The notes beneath the pieces were generated by a model. That model saw only the letters and a program-made list of their open reading frames with translations. It made no database searches and was not told the origin of the DNA. The position numbers and the translations under genes are program-made. Below are positions 23,145 to 33,548 of a DNA stretch of 64,000 nucleotides, piece by piece. The stretch's first letter is position 1; every line of letters starts with the position of its first letter. The DNA comes from Beta vulgaris subsp. vulgaris. Taxonomy: Eukaryota > Streptophyta > Magnoliopsida > Caryophyllales > Amaranthaceae. The stretch lies in assembly GCF_026745355.1 (NCBI RefSeq), contig NC_079209.1, positions 23,959,733 through 24,023,732 of the forward strand. Reading direction: 5' to 3'.

Positions 23145-23395
23145 AATAGACACTTTCTTCCGAAACAGCGGGTTTACAAGGAGCGATAATGAGCCACTCT
23201 CTACTTAAAGAGACATAATAATGGTGATTTTTTACTTGTATGTCTTTATGTAGATGACATAATTTATTTGGTTCCTCGGAGTCTTAGTTTCAGCTTTCAA
23301 GTCTGGTACAATGGAAAATTTTGAGATGACTGATTTGGGATTATTACAATATTTTTTGGGTCTTGAAGTGAAGCAAAGGTTCAGATGGAAATTTT
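23145..23395 (+). pseudogene. reverse transcriptase catalytic segment of copia-1, degenerate
   Basis: The catalytic YVDD box is visible as LYVDDIIYLV near 23246-23275, but small indels put it in a different frame from both neighbours. Confidence 0.8.
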
Positions 23396-24211
23396 GTGTG
23401 TCAAAAGAAATATGCTGCAGATTTGTTGAAGAAGTTCAATATGGAGAAGTGTGAAGCTGCTATCACACCTTTGAATGTTGATGAGAAGTTGCATCATGAA
23501 GACGGGACTGAGAAAGCAAATTCAAGGCTATTTAGAAGTCTGGTGGGTGGTTTAAACTACTTAACACACACTAGACCTGATATTGCTTTCTCTGTTAGTA
23601 TGGTGTCTAGATTTATGCATGATCCTACTAGACAACATTTTGGTGCTGCAAAACGAATCCTTCGTTATGTTGCTGGAACAGTTGGGTTTGGCATTTGGTA
23701 TACAAAAGTTTCAGATTTTCGATTAATGGGCTTCACTGATAGTGATTGGGCAGGAAGTTTGGATGATCGTAAGAGCACTTCCGGAAATGTTTTTAGCCTT
23801 GGCTCTGGTGCTGTAACTTGGAGCTCAAAGAAACTAGAAACAGTATCTCTGTCATCATCCGAAGCAGAGTATATAGCAGCATATACAGCAGCTCGTCAGG
23901 TACTTTGGCTAAGAAAATTAGTTGCTAATTTGGGTTTAGAGCAAGCTGAAGCTACAGAAGTATTCTGTGACAGCAAGGCAGCTATTGCAATAAGTAAGAA
24001 TCCTGCATTTCATGCTAGAACTAAGCATATAGATGTGCAACATCACTTCGTTAGACAACTTGTAGCTGATGGGAAAATAGCACTGAAGCTCTGTGGTACA
24101 AGTGAGCAAGTTGCTGACATTTTCACAAAGTCCCTTCCTCAAAGCAAGCATGATTTCTTCAGGTTGCAGCTAGGAGTCTCTGACTTTGAATTAAGGGGAA
24201 GTGTTGAATAA
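23396..24211 (+). pseudogene. reverse transcriptase end and RNase H of copia-1
   Basis: 271 open codons. FRSLVGGLNYLTHTRPDIAF marks the end of RT. RNase H follows with FTDSDWAGSLDDRKSTSG, SLSSSEAEYIAA, VFCDSKAAIAIS, TKHIDVQHHFVR and ADIFTKSLP. The stop codon lies just inside the 3' LTR. The four acidic RNase H positions appear intact. Confidence 0.92.
24191..24201 (+). other. polypurine tract of copia-1
   Basis: TTAAGGGGAAG lies immediately before the 3' LTR start. Confidence 0.85.
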
Positions 24212-24419
24212 GTAATTCAAAGTTAACGTGTGTAGTTGAAAAGGTTTATCTTTCTTTAGACTTTTGGTGTGATAAGTCTGTTTGTCTTCTTCTACAGTTA
24301 CTTTGTTTTTGCTATATAATAGCCCAGTATAATGTGTGATAAACATGAGAGTAATAAAAGGAATTCTCCCTGTTGACCAACTCTCCACTATTTTATAGTA
24401 GATAATTTTGTGATAAACA
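24202..24419 (+). mobile_element. 3' LTR of copia-1
   Basis: It starts TGTTGAATAAG, ends GATAAACA, and is followed by the target duplication TGCTG. It differs from the 5' LTR at only a few positions over the shared about 204 bp, apart from the missing 5' LTR tail. Confidence 0.95.
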
Positions 24420-24424
24420 TGCTG

Positions 24425-24956
24425 CAGTGAATTATATCAGAATCTACCAGATTCTCATCCGAAAAAGAAAACGCACACGCAATTGGTAAATGTCTTTAAC
24501 TAGCTTTTTTTTTCCTTCATTATGTTTACCTTCTTTATTTTCCTCTATAAGATCGGCAAAGGCCTCTAATGGCAAGGTTGGGGAAAAGTTCAACTAGCAA
24601 AAATTGCTTTCTTGGAGCTTGTCAGCTTTGCCACTAAACATTTCACTGAAATTACTGTTATATATTTAATTCAATTAGAAAATTTGAGACTATATACTTT
24701 TGAAACCATAGGGATGATTATTGGGATTTATGGGTTTATTTTTGATGATTCATTACTTGCTAGGGGTTAATATATTGAGCTATGGACAAATGTCTTTGAG
24801 TGGTCATCTGTTCGATGACTTTCTTATAAATGAAGCTTTGGATAAAATAGAAGTCGTTGGTGGCTCCTTCTGCTTAGCGAATTGGCAGGTTGGCCAGAGC
24901 ACTGACGTCACATCATACTCAAAACATGAAGTATGCAGTTCCCAATCATTCCTTTC
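24425..24956 (+). other. exon-like remnant continuing the disrupted locus
   Basis: Joined across copia-1, the target reads a pyrimidine tract, TGCTGCAG, then an open exon-like stretch ELYQNLPDSHPKKKTHTQL ending at a donor-like GTAAATG (about 24486). Farther right, 24765-24960 is open in one frame (SGHLFDDFLINEALDKIEVV) up to the copia-2 insertion. No family recognised; treat as a possible gene remnant only. Confidence 0.3.
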
Positions 24957-24961
24957 CTTTT

Positions 24962-25107
24962 TATCAGAGTAAATATATGTAAATATATTTCCCATTCCTA
25001 CTATTCTGTAAATATGGTAACTAGGTTATCTTGTATCCTTGTACTCTTCATATATATAGTGAATAACATTACAAAGCCTCCTTAGGGGAGTATTCACTTA
25101 TCTTACA
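24962..25107 (+). mobile_element. 5' LTR of copia-2
   Basis: Matches 29401-29548 along its length (GTAAATATGGTAACTAGGTT, CATTACAAAGCCTCCTTAGG) and ends CACTTATCTTACA. The first bases are slightly shortened (TATCAGAG against TGTATTAGAG). Confidence 0.92.
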
Positions 25108-25117
25108 TGGTATCAGG
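25108..25117 (+). other. primer binding site of copia-2
   Basis: TGGTATCAG follows the LTR directly, complementary to the initiator Met-tRNA 3' end; the tenth base differs from the usual A. Confidence 0.85.
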
Positions 25118-25167
25118 CGAATACCGGTCTTCACTTTGCTTCTACCTTACTTCTTTTCTTTTCTGCC

Positions 25168-26240
25168 ATGACCGAGGCCAGTCCTCCCCCGCCCCCAGTC
25201 ACGCACATCTATCATCCCACCTTAAATGTAACCAATGTCATGGCTCTAACTCCTCTTGTATTTGATCTCGAGAAGGTGCAGTACAATCCTTGGGCCACTC
25301 TCTTCTGCAACACGACCAAGGTGTAGAATGTATTGGATCATATCGACCCCAAAATCAAGCACCCCAAAGATGTTGATGATGCTCTATAGGAGAGATTGGA
25401 TGCTATTGTATGTCAATGGATATATGGCACAATCTCCACCGATCTCCTTCTCAAGATTCAGGATGACAAGTCCATTGCCATGGATGCCTAGGAACGCCTC
25501 CGTAATATTTTCCAGGATAATAAGGGCACTCGTGTGGTGCAACTCGAGAATCATTTTGGAAATCTCCATCTTTCCCAATTCACGTCTCTTGTGGCTTATT
25601 GTCAAGCTATGAAAACTGTTGCTACTCAACTCCTCGCCGCCATCGACCATCCTATTTCCGACGAGCGACTTGTTCTCCAGTTGGTGGGTAAGTTAACCTC
25701 TGATTATCGTATGGTTTCCACTTTAATTTAGCAAACTTCTTCCCTACTTTCATTTGACAAAGTATGCTCCATGCTTGAACTTGACCGTATTAGTCGTGAG
25801 AAATCCGAAACAAACTCTTCCCCATTTGGCACGGTTCTCCTCGCCGGTGAACTGCTGTCCCACTCACCATCTCAGACCACCTCAAGTGGTGCTGGTGGTA
25901 ATCAGGTTTCTATTGGACATAAACATCACACTGTTTATGTTAAAGGGAAAGGTAAATACGAGGGCCACCATAGTAAGAATTTCCATTCTGGACAGATTTC
26001 ACATCAGGGCCGTATGTCCACTCCTCCGCAGGCCCAAACTATAGTCTTCTCTCCTTGGGCTAATCTGTGGGCCCAACCTGTGTACTACCCACCCTGTTTG
26101 TTTCCTTCTCAGTCTCAAGGGCGAGCGCCCTCTACTGTCCAACAGCAGCCTGGGGTTTTGGGCCGTGCGCTGCCCCTGGTAGTTATCAGCCCACTGAGTT
26201 GCCTACCTTTTTCAATGCATTATCTCTTCAACCTCCGGAT
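25168..26240 (+). pseudogene. gag of copia-2
   Basis: A gag-like start (ATG 25168) reads TLNVTNVMALTPLVFDLEKV, then LFCNTTKV[stop]NVLDHID and VVQLENHFGNLHLSQFTSL, LVGKLTSDYRMVSTLI, with TAG stops at about 25324, 25387, 25488 and 25729. A Gly/Ser/His-rich tail replaces a clear zinc knuckle; I cannot find a full CCHC motif. Confidence 0.8.
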
Positions 26241-27300
26241 TCTAATTGGTGTATGGATACAGGGGCTACTTCACACCTCATGAATGATACAGGTATGACT
26301 CTTTCTATGGTTAATTGGTGTTATTTAAATTCTCACATTTTGGTTGGTGATGGTTCTAAAATACCATTTAAGGGATTCATCACTCTTTCTCTCTCCTCCA
26401 CCTCCCCTCCCCTTACTCTCACAATTATTCTTTATGCTCCTAAAATTATTACAAATCTTGTCTTTGACCGTCAATTCACTTCTTATAATTCTGTTTCTGT
26501 TGAATTTGATCCTTTTGGTTTTTCTGTAAAGAATCTCAAGATGGGGAGAATCTTGACCAGGTGCAATAGTGTGGGCAATCTTTATTCACTGTCATCTACC
26601 TCTTTTCCACTATCATCATCTCCATCTGTTTTTGCTCCTTTATATTCTGAAGTGTGGCACAATCGTTTGGGACATTCTAGAGCTCAAGTCCTTAGTTTTC
26701 TTTAAAACCATAATTTTATTCAGTGTAATAATAAGCCCACTTCTTGTGTTTGTTATGGATGTCAATTAGGCAAATATTGTCATCTTCCTTTTTCTAATTC
26801 TCACACTAAGCCTTATGCTCCTTTTAATATTATTCATTCAAATTTATTTACATACCCTATTCATAGTCCTTCAGGTTTTCCATATTATTTGTTGTTTTCG
26901 GATGATAACTCTCATTTTTTATGGGTGTTTCCTCTCCAAAATAAATCTGATTTATTCTCTCATTTTTTCCGTTTCCATGCCTATGTCCAAACTCAATTTG
27001 GCATCTTTATCAAGGCTTTACAACGTAATAATGGTTGGGAATATGATAATGAGCAATTCACTTTGTTTTCTCAAACCTATAGCATGATATAACGTCGTTC
27101 TTGTCCTCATACCTCTTCCCAAAAATGGCAAGGCGGAGCGGATGATTCGTAATATAAATAATATTTGTCGTTCTCTCTTATTTCATGTCTCTCTTCCTCC
27201 GTCTTATTGGATCGAATCTTTAGATATGGCGGCATATTTACTCAATATCCATCCTACCCCTCTTTTTAACAAAGCTCCTTCCTATGATCATCTTTGAATG
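26241..27300 (+). pseudogene. protease and integrase of copia-2
   Basis: The protease motif WCMDTGATSHLMND is at about 26247-26290. The integrase finger is split between VWHNRLGHSRAQVLSF (about 26652) and the CVCYGCQLGKYC segment (about 26747-26780). The core follows at about 26880-27260 with FSDDNSHFLWVFPL and, after a frameshift, a KAERMIRN-like segment and PPSYWIESLDMAAYLLN. Several frameshifts and stops. Confidence 0.82.
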
Positions 27301-27869
27301 TTTGGATGCCTTTGTTATCATAATCTTTCAATCATAGAGGGTATCGCTGTCTTAATCTTGCCACTAACAAAGTCCTTGTATCTCGCCATATCATCTTTGA
27401 TGAAGTTACATTCCCTAATTCCTCCCAGTATACTCCTAAACCGTCGGACTTTGAGTTTTTGGATGTTGAGTCTTCTCCCAATAGCTACCCCCTCTCTTCA
27501 TTTCTTCTGTAGCTCATCCCCTTTGCATTATCCTTTAGCACCCAACTCTCCTCACATTGGGCCTCTTGTTCAGCCCACGCCAACTCTAGTCCTAGCCAAT
27601 CTGTCTCCCACATGCAGCCCTCAGCCGCATTCCTACTCTTCTTCGCGTCTGGGCCCAGATGCTCTTTCCCCCTCTTATTGCGCCTAATTGCACTTCATCT
27701 CGCCCACTTGCTAAGTCTGCTCCTCACGAGCCCATCTGTTCCTAAGTCCAGCCAGTCCACTCCATGCGTACTCGGGCTCGACCAGGTATTTTTAAGCCTA
27801 ATTCAAAGTATGCGAGTCTTGTCCTTGTTACTTCTTCCTCCCCCTTGATTTCCCCCCCTTCCTAAATCT
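27301..27869 (+). pseudogene. integrase C-terminus and linker of copia-2
   Basis: MFGCLCYHNLS at 27298 is the conserved start of the copia integrase C-terminal segment, followed after frame changes by NKVLVSRHIIFDEV-type residues near 27368-27410. A Pro/Ser-rich linker precedes RT. Confidence 0.6.
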
Positions 27870-29330
27870 CCTTTGCATGCTCTTGATGATCCCAACTGGT
27901 ATAATGCCATGTGTGATGAATATAATGCCATCATTGACACTCATACTTGGGATTTAGTTCCTCGTCCTCCTAATGTCAATGTTGTTCGTTATTTATGGGT
28001 TTTTGCTCACAAAGAAAAATCTGATGGTACCTTTGAAAGACATAAATCCTGTTTGGTGGCTAATGGTAAGAGTTAGGAGGTAGGGGTTGATTGTGGTGAG
28101 ACTTTCAGTTCTGATGTGCGACCTACTACCATTCGCATTGTTCTGAGTTCGGCAGTTTCTCGCCAGTGGTCTATTCATCAGCTTGATGGGAAGAATGCAT
28201 TTCTTCATGGTGATCTTCAGGAACCTGTTTATATGCATTAGCCTCCCGGGTTTGTTCATCCACAAAAACCTAAGCATGTGTGTCTTCTTCGGAGATCTCT
28301 ATATGGCCTTAAACAGGCTCCATGGGCTTGGTATTAGCGGTTTGCCACTTATGTCCTTTCTTTGGGTTTTGTTAACAGCAAGTGTGATACTTCTTTGTTT
28401 ATTTTCCGTCGTGGTACGAAACACCTTATCTTCTCTTTTATGTGGATGATATTATTCTCACTTGCTCTTCTGATGCTCTCCGCTCTCGTATTATTTCTCT
28501 CCTGAATTTTGAGTTTGTCATGAAGGATCTTGATTCGTTATCTTATTTTTTGGGTATCTCTGTCTCTCGTACTCAGCATGGCATGTTTCTATGCCAACGC
28601 AAGCACGCTAATGAGGTTCTTGCTCATACTGATATGTCATCTTGTATGTCAGCTGCTACCCCTTGTCGATACGAAGTCTAAACTTAGTGCTACTTGTGGA
28701 AAGCCTGTGACTGATCCTACTTTATATCGTCAGCTAGCTGGGGCTCTTCAGTATCTCACTTTTACTCGCCCTGATATCTCTTATGTCGTTCAGCATGTGT
28801 GTCTCTTCATGCATGCTCCTCGTGAGCCTCATTTTCACGCTCTCAAGCGTGTTTTATGATATCTTAATGGTACTCTTGACTATGGCATGCATCTCTCCTC
28901 TACTCCTGCTTTTGGTCTTGTCTCCTATACAGATGCTAATTTGGGTTGCTGCCCTGACACTAGCCGTTCTGCATCGGGATACTGTTTTTTTCTTGGTGAT
29001 AATCTCATTTCTTGGTCTTCTAAAAGATAGGATACTATGTCTCGGTCGACTGTTGAGTCTGAATATCGTGGCGTTGCTAATGTTGTCGCTGAGACGACTT
29101 CCATCCATAACCTTCTTCTCGAGCTCCATTGTCCCACGTCCAAAGCCACAGTTGTCTATTGTGATAATATTACTGCTGCCTACATGTTTCATAATCTCGT
29201 GCAACATCAGCATACCAATCATGTAGGGATGGACGTCCAGTTTATGGGTGAGAAGGTTGCTCTTGGCTTCATTTGTGTTCTCCATGTTCCTTCCTCATCT
29301 CAGTTTGCGGATATCTTCATTTAAGGCCTT
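27870..29330 (+). pseudogene. reverse transcriptase and RNase H of copia-2
   Basis: RT starts ALDDPNWYNAMCDEYNAI and NTHTWDLVP-like residues, continues with FAHKEKSDGTFERHK and [18 protein letters not shown], and the catalytic box YVDDIILT is at about 28438. RNase H shows YTDANLGCCPDT in one frame and SRSTVESEYRGVANVVAETT and VVYCDN in another (29037-29200). Stops at KS[TAG]EVGVD, MH[TAG]PPGF and WY[TAG]RFATY sit where Gln is normal in the family, suggesting CAG-to-TAG changes. Confidence 0.88.
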
Positions 29331-29400
29331 CCACAACCTTTATTTGTTGATTGTCGTTTCAGTTTGAGCATCCGTCCTCCTCCTGCTTCAATTGAAGGGG

Positions 29401-29548
29401 TGTATTAGAGTAAATATATGTAAATATATTTTCCATTCCTAGTGTTATGTAAATATGGTAACTAGGTTATCTTGTACCCTTGTACTCTTCATACATATTG
29501 TGAATAACATTACAGAGCCTCCTTAGGGGAGTATTCACTTATCTTACA
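29401..29548 (+). mobile_element. 3' LTR of copia-2
   Basis: TGTATTAGAGTAAATATATG...CACTTATCTTACA, preceded by the purine tract AATTGAAGGGG and followed by the target duplication CTTTT. Confidence 0.93.
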
Positions 29549-29553
29549 CTTTT

Positions 29554-30960
29554 ATTGTATGTGGCTTTTGGAGTTAAAAGAGGTATGTGGTTTATCTTTG
29601 ACCTAACTTCTATTTAGCATTAGGCATTTCAAAGGATCTGATTTATAAAGAATGAACTTTATGCTGGTGTAAAAATTACTTAGACTCTGACCTTTGTTTA
29701 TCTTTTCATTGAGGTTTTCCTACCCCTTAGTAATTCACAGGTGATCAATTGTTGATTCTCCTTGCTTAGAGGATAGCTACACTATTTGCTATAGGATTTT
29801 AGGAGCTAGCTAGATGTAGGAAAAATGACCTCCACATGATTCTCCTTGCTTCTGTAATACCTATTCTCTTGCATATGCCTTGCGTGTTTGCCATGTTATA
29901 TTTGAACTTCAACTCCATATATTGAAGGTTGAATACACTAAAAGTGTAATATTCTAAAATCATAAGCATGTTTAAGTGAATAATCAACTATAATAATGTA
30001 GTTAAAATTTTTTTTTTTTATCGTTTCACTAATTAAGCAACGTATAATAAAAGGAATATAGAATTACAATATAAAATTTACCAACTTAAAATGTTAATAT
30101 CTATGTGACGATAATTTTATTTCATGATTTCATGAGTTAAATAAAAAGGTTAGCTTTTGTTGTTAATTCACAAAGTCACAAAGATGTCCAATTTTTCACT
30201 AAGGCTTACAAAGCCACGTGAAGTAAGGTCAGAAGTAATGTAATTTCTGATTTTTGGTTTGAAAAAAAAAACAAAAAAAAAAACAAAAGTTCCATGGTCA
30301 ATACTCCATTAATGTTGCCTTCTTCTTCACCCTTCCATGGCCATTTGGCACACATGCCAAGACACTTCCGCCTTCTTCCTCTGTCAAAATCTGTCACCAA
30401 TCCCTCTCCTTAGCTTCTTCAAGCTAAAAATTCAGAACATTTACTTCAATTATCTCCCTCCCATCCACTGATTTTGTGTTCCCAATTTCACTACAAATAG
30501 CCATGGAAATCCCTCACCAAGAACACCATCAACAACAATCCTCATCCTCTCTTCTCTTACTAATCAGAATTTTAGCCAACAACTCGTCGGAAAATATGAC
30601 CCAAAGAAACCCAAAAAGAAAACCCCATATTCACACTCTCACTTTCCTCTGTTTCGGGTTTTAAACACCACCACCACAGGTTGCCACCAGTCGCGCGACG
30701 CCGGTCTCGCACCGCGCTTAGTCGCACCCCCACCTCGTCGTCGCTCGCCAGCCACCTGCGCCACTCGCCGGAGATCAGCCATCACGCACTCACGTTCTCT
30801 CTCTCACTCGCACTCTTTTCGCTCGCCCTTCTTTGTCGCGCTGCTGTACGTGCATAACCACCAACGACCCGCAACGCGCGCAATCGTCGCCGCCAGTGTC
30901 GTTTCCTGGAACTCCCCCCTTGCCAGAATTTTCATTGCCTTCCCTGCTCTTAGTAGCAGA
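29554..30960. other. non-coding sequence between elements
   Basis: 29554-30200 continues the sequence disrupted by copia-2 and shows no recognisable gene. 30300-30660 is pyrimidine-rich leader-like DNA. 30665-30960 is unusually GC-rich (CGCCGG, GTCGC and CGTCGTCGC runs) compared with everything around it. Short frames here are low-complexity and I do not call genes. Confidence 0.4.
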
Positions 30961-30962
30961 GG

Positions 30963-32762
30963 TGATGAACATTCTTTCCTTTAAATTCTGATTTTCTTAG
31001 TTTTTAATTAAAGCCCAAGTTTAATTATTTTGTTAGTTATTTTAGTTTGGGCCTAGGAGAATACATTTGGACTCAACTCAAGTGTTTATAATCTGAATTT
31101 TATTATGTTGGGCTAAAAAGATAGTTTGAACTTGTTGTTTGGACGTGTTATGTTTATATTCATGGACTGATTTAGTTAGTTTAATTAAACCACTTAGCTT
31201 ATTTCCTAAAAACTATTAATGGGCTATATTTCATGACTTCTAAAGTAGTTGAGTTATTAAAAACTAATTCAATGAGCTTGTAATTTATAATATGAGTTTA
31301 AGTTAAATTTACTTCACTAACACGTAAGTTCACTTATAATACCAAGATAGCTTAACTTAGTAGTTTTAAGTGACTAAATAATATTATAATAATAATGGTT
31401 CTATTATAGCTTAACTTAATTAGTTTATTGATAGATGATTAACTATGAACTCAATTAATAATAATATACTTTCGAATGGTTATAATATGTAATAATATAA
31501 CTTTAAGTATGATGTATCGATAATTCTAAAAGTATCCCTAAGTGAGTTATTTCATTTATTAGTAGATTAAAGAGTGACCTTAAGAAGTTTATAACGACTA
31601 AGAAATAATGACCTTTAATGAGACTTTTACGACGTTATAAGGAACGTTATGACGTTATTAAGCGCTAGCAAATATTTAGGCTTAAAAGCTAAATAATGAA
31701 ATGTTCATTAATAAAACTATTCTTGATTAAAGAAGATAAAGGATATTACAAGCCTCCCCTAGCTATCAAGGTTGTTAAGCAGGAATTCAGGTAACGTCTA
31801 CTGTTAACACCCGCATTCCCCTTCGAAGAATGTTTTATGATCATGATTAATATTATGTTTTATATTTGCGGGAAATGAAATGTTTTATGAAGGTTATGAT
31901 GATGCGATGCTATGAAATTATGAAACGATGATGATGATGTTAAGAATGAAATGAAAAGAATATAATTATTCATGATGATGATGATGATGATGACGATATG
32001 CTTAAAAGAAATGAAACATGATAAATTCAAGTGAAAGATGGTTCTTGGCAAGTATTCCGTTATCCCAAGTCGTGCACGTACCTTCCGGCCGGTTAACCAC
32101 CTTCCGTTTAGTGAGGGCTATTGTCCTCGGATGGCACAATGCATTTTAGGCAAATAACGCCACCTTCCGTTTAGTGAGGGCTTTTGTCCTCGGGTGGCTG
32201 CCTTCCGTTTACGATGTTACTATGTTATGGGGAGACGTCCCTTCTGTTGTTCTAGCCAAGTTACCAAAGTAAAAGATATATGATGATGAACATGATAAAT
32301 AAGATAATGTAACATACAATGATATGTTTGTGAAATGGTTTTACTTATTCTCTTCTCCCTATTTATAAATAAAATGATGTGAAATGAATTTACGTTGTTA
32401 GAGTATTATGTTACTGAGCCTCGGCTCACGACGTTTTGTTTTATGTTTTAGGTACCGATGGTGATAAAGGGATGGTGTAGCAGTGAGGATTTATTATAAT
32501 ATCTAGACTTATATAGACTCTCATGCATGGTTTTAATTTAAGTTTATGTCAAAACTCTGACTAGTAACTAAGTTTCTATTAATCAAGACTAATGTTGGAT
32601 CCGTATTATGTTTCATGTTATACAATGTTTAAGTTTATGATTTTATGTTGCCTTGTATTTTTCTTATGGAAAGTACGACGGTAACGCGCCGAATATCTAG
32701 GTTCCGCTGCTAATAATCGATTAATTAACTTAACAACGATGATTAGAGGTTGGGGCGTTACA
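30963..32762 (+). mobile_element. probable Ty3/gypsy LTR tail (chromovirus-like), partial
   Basis: The right end GGTTGGGGCGTTACA is typical of plant chromovirus LTR termini. Within it are two copies of ACCTTCCGTTTAGTGAGGGC with TGTCCTCGG (32090-32200) and the segment GAGCCTCGGCTCACGACGTTTT that precedes the 3' end in such LTRs. TGTTAACACCCG at 31802 could be the start, but no matching 5-bp duplication flanks 31802-32762, so the left limit is unsure. No internal genes; probably a solo or truncated LTR. Confidence 0.5.
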
Positions 32763-33130
32763 AAAAGAGACTAATGTACTTGTTTTTTTAGGACTTGTTC
32801 ACCATGCTGTTTGTCAGCAAGGGTAGAAAGTTTCAATTTTATTTTTTAAAAAAAGCTCAAGTGCTCCAGTTATATGGAAAAACTGTAGCACTTGTGTAAC
32901 CAAGTGTTCCGATTTTCCCTTAGCAATTGGAGCCTTGACTTTTTTTGAGCATAAAATTCACAAGTGCTCCGAATTTTAATAGATACGGAGCACTTGTGAA
33001 CCTAAGTGCTACAGTCGAAAACCGAAGCACTTGATAAATGCTTAAATGGTCGTATGGCTTCAACTATTAGTCAAATACTGTGCACTTGTACGGTTTTTAA
33101 CCGGAGCACTTAATGTTTTTTTCACTAGTG
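32763..33130. mobile_element. end of a CACTA of the SMC1-carrier family
   Basis: It ends TTTTTTTCACTAGTG at 33130 and contains at least six subterminal copies of CAAGTGCTCC and CGGAGCACTTG, the same repeat as in the CACTA at 10191-14776, with more mutations. The opposite end was not found; the gypsy-like LTR to the left may have replaced or split it. Confidence 0.8.
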
Positions 33131-33330
33131 TTAGTAGTTGGAAACTTAAGTGAATATAAGAAGTTAAAAGTACTAAAGGAAGAAAGTGATAAAGCTGTTG
33201 AGGTGATCAAAATTCATATGACCTATCTAAAATATGCTAGATCAAATGTTCAAGAAGGATTCTTTGATCTTTTTGGTAGGAACATTACCCTAAAAGAGTC
33301 ATTAAAATTGTTAAAAATGAAAACATAATG
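33131..33330 (+). pseudogene. gag C-terminal fragment of Sirevirus (plus copy)
   Basis: The open stretch matches the coiled-coil part of the gag at 9007-10077: VIKIHMTYLKYARSNVQEGF and FFDLFGRNITLKES align with HIDKLKKMRTDVETRFLDLF. It starts abruptly at the CACTA end (33130); LTR, primer binding site and N-terminal gag of this copy are not visible to the left. Confidence 0.7.
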
Positions 33331-33344
33331 TTACTAATTAACAA

Positions 33345-33548
33345 TTGATGTTGTTGGAGGTTCTAGTGAGAGCGGACAACTCTTGGTACTTGGATAGCGA
33401 TTGTTTAAAGCACATGACTGGAGACAAATCAAGATTTCTCTCAGTAGAAGCTTACCAAGGAGAAATTGTGGCCTTTGGAGACAACAAGAAAGGCGAAATG
33501 ATCGTCGTTGGTAAATTGGAAGGTCAAGTTTCATTACTACATAATTGA
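33345..33548 (+). pseudogene. protease fragment of Sirevirus (plus copy)
   Basis: The reading WYLDSDCLKHMTGDKSRFLS corresponds to the copia aspartic protease. The usual D-S-G is changed to D-S-D, so the active site is lost. VAFGDNKKGEMIVVGK follows, as in Sirevirus proteases. The frame is cut at about 33532-33548 by inserted DNA. Confidence 0.85.

Larger units (their letters stand above)
20039..24419 (+). mobile_element. Ty1/copia retrotransposon, copia-1
   Basis: Two near-identical short LTRs (20039-20242 and 24202-24419) flank gag and pol on the plus strand, and the 5-bp target duplication TGCTG flanks the element (20034-20038 and 24420-24424). The 5' LTR lacks its last bases, and the primer binding site and the start of gag are deleted, so it is defective although the LTRs suggest a fairly recent insertion. 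Protease and integrase motifs resemble the Tork-like branch (inference). Confidence 0.95.
24962..29548 (+). mobile_element. Ty1/copia retrotransposon, copia-2
   Basis: Short LTRs (24962-25107 and 29401-29548), a Met-tRNA primer binding site, gag-protease-integrase-RT-RNase H in plus-strand order, and the target duplication CTTTT (24957-24961 and 29549-29553). The full domain order is present, but the coding sequence carries many stops, most of them TAG, plus small indels. It is an old, silenced copy of a copia lineage distinct from copia-1. Confidence 0.95.

Noticed and set aside
31802..32762. Complete solo LTR with target duplication
   Set aside because: Flanking 5-mers (TCTAC and AAAAG) do not match and the start lacks the expected complement of GGGGCGTTACA, so completeness is not supported.
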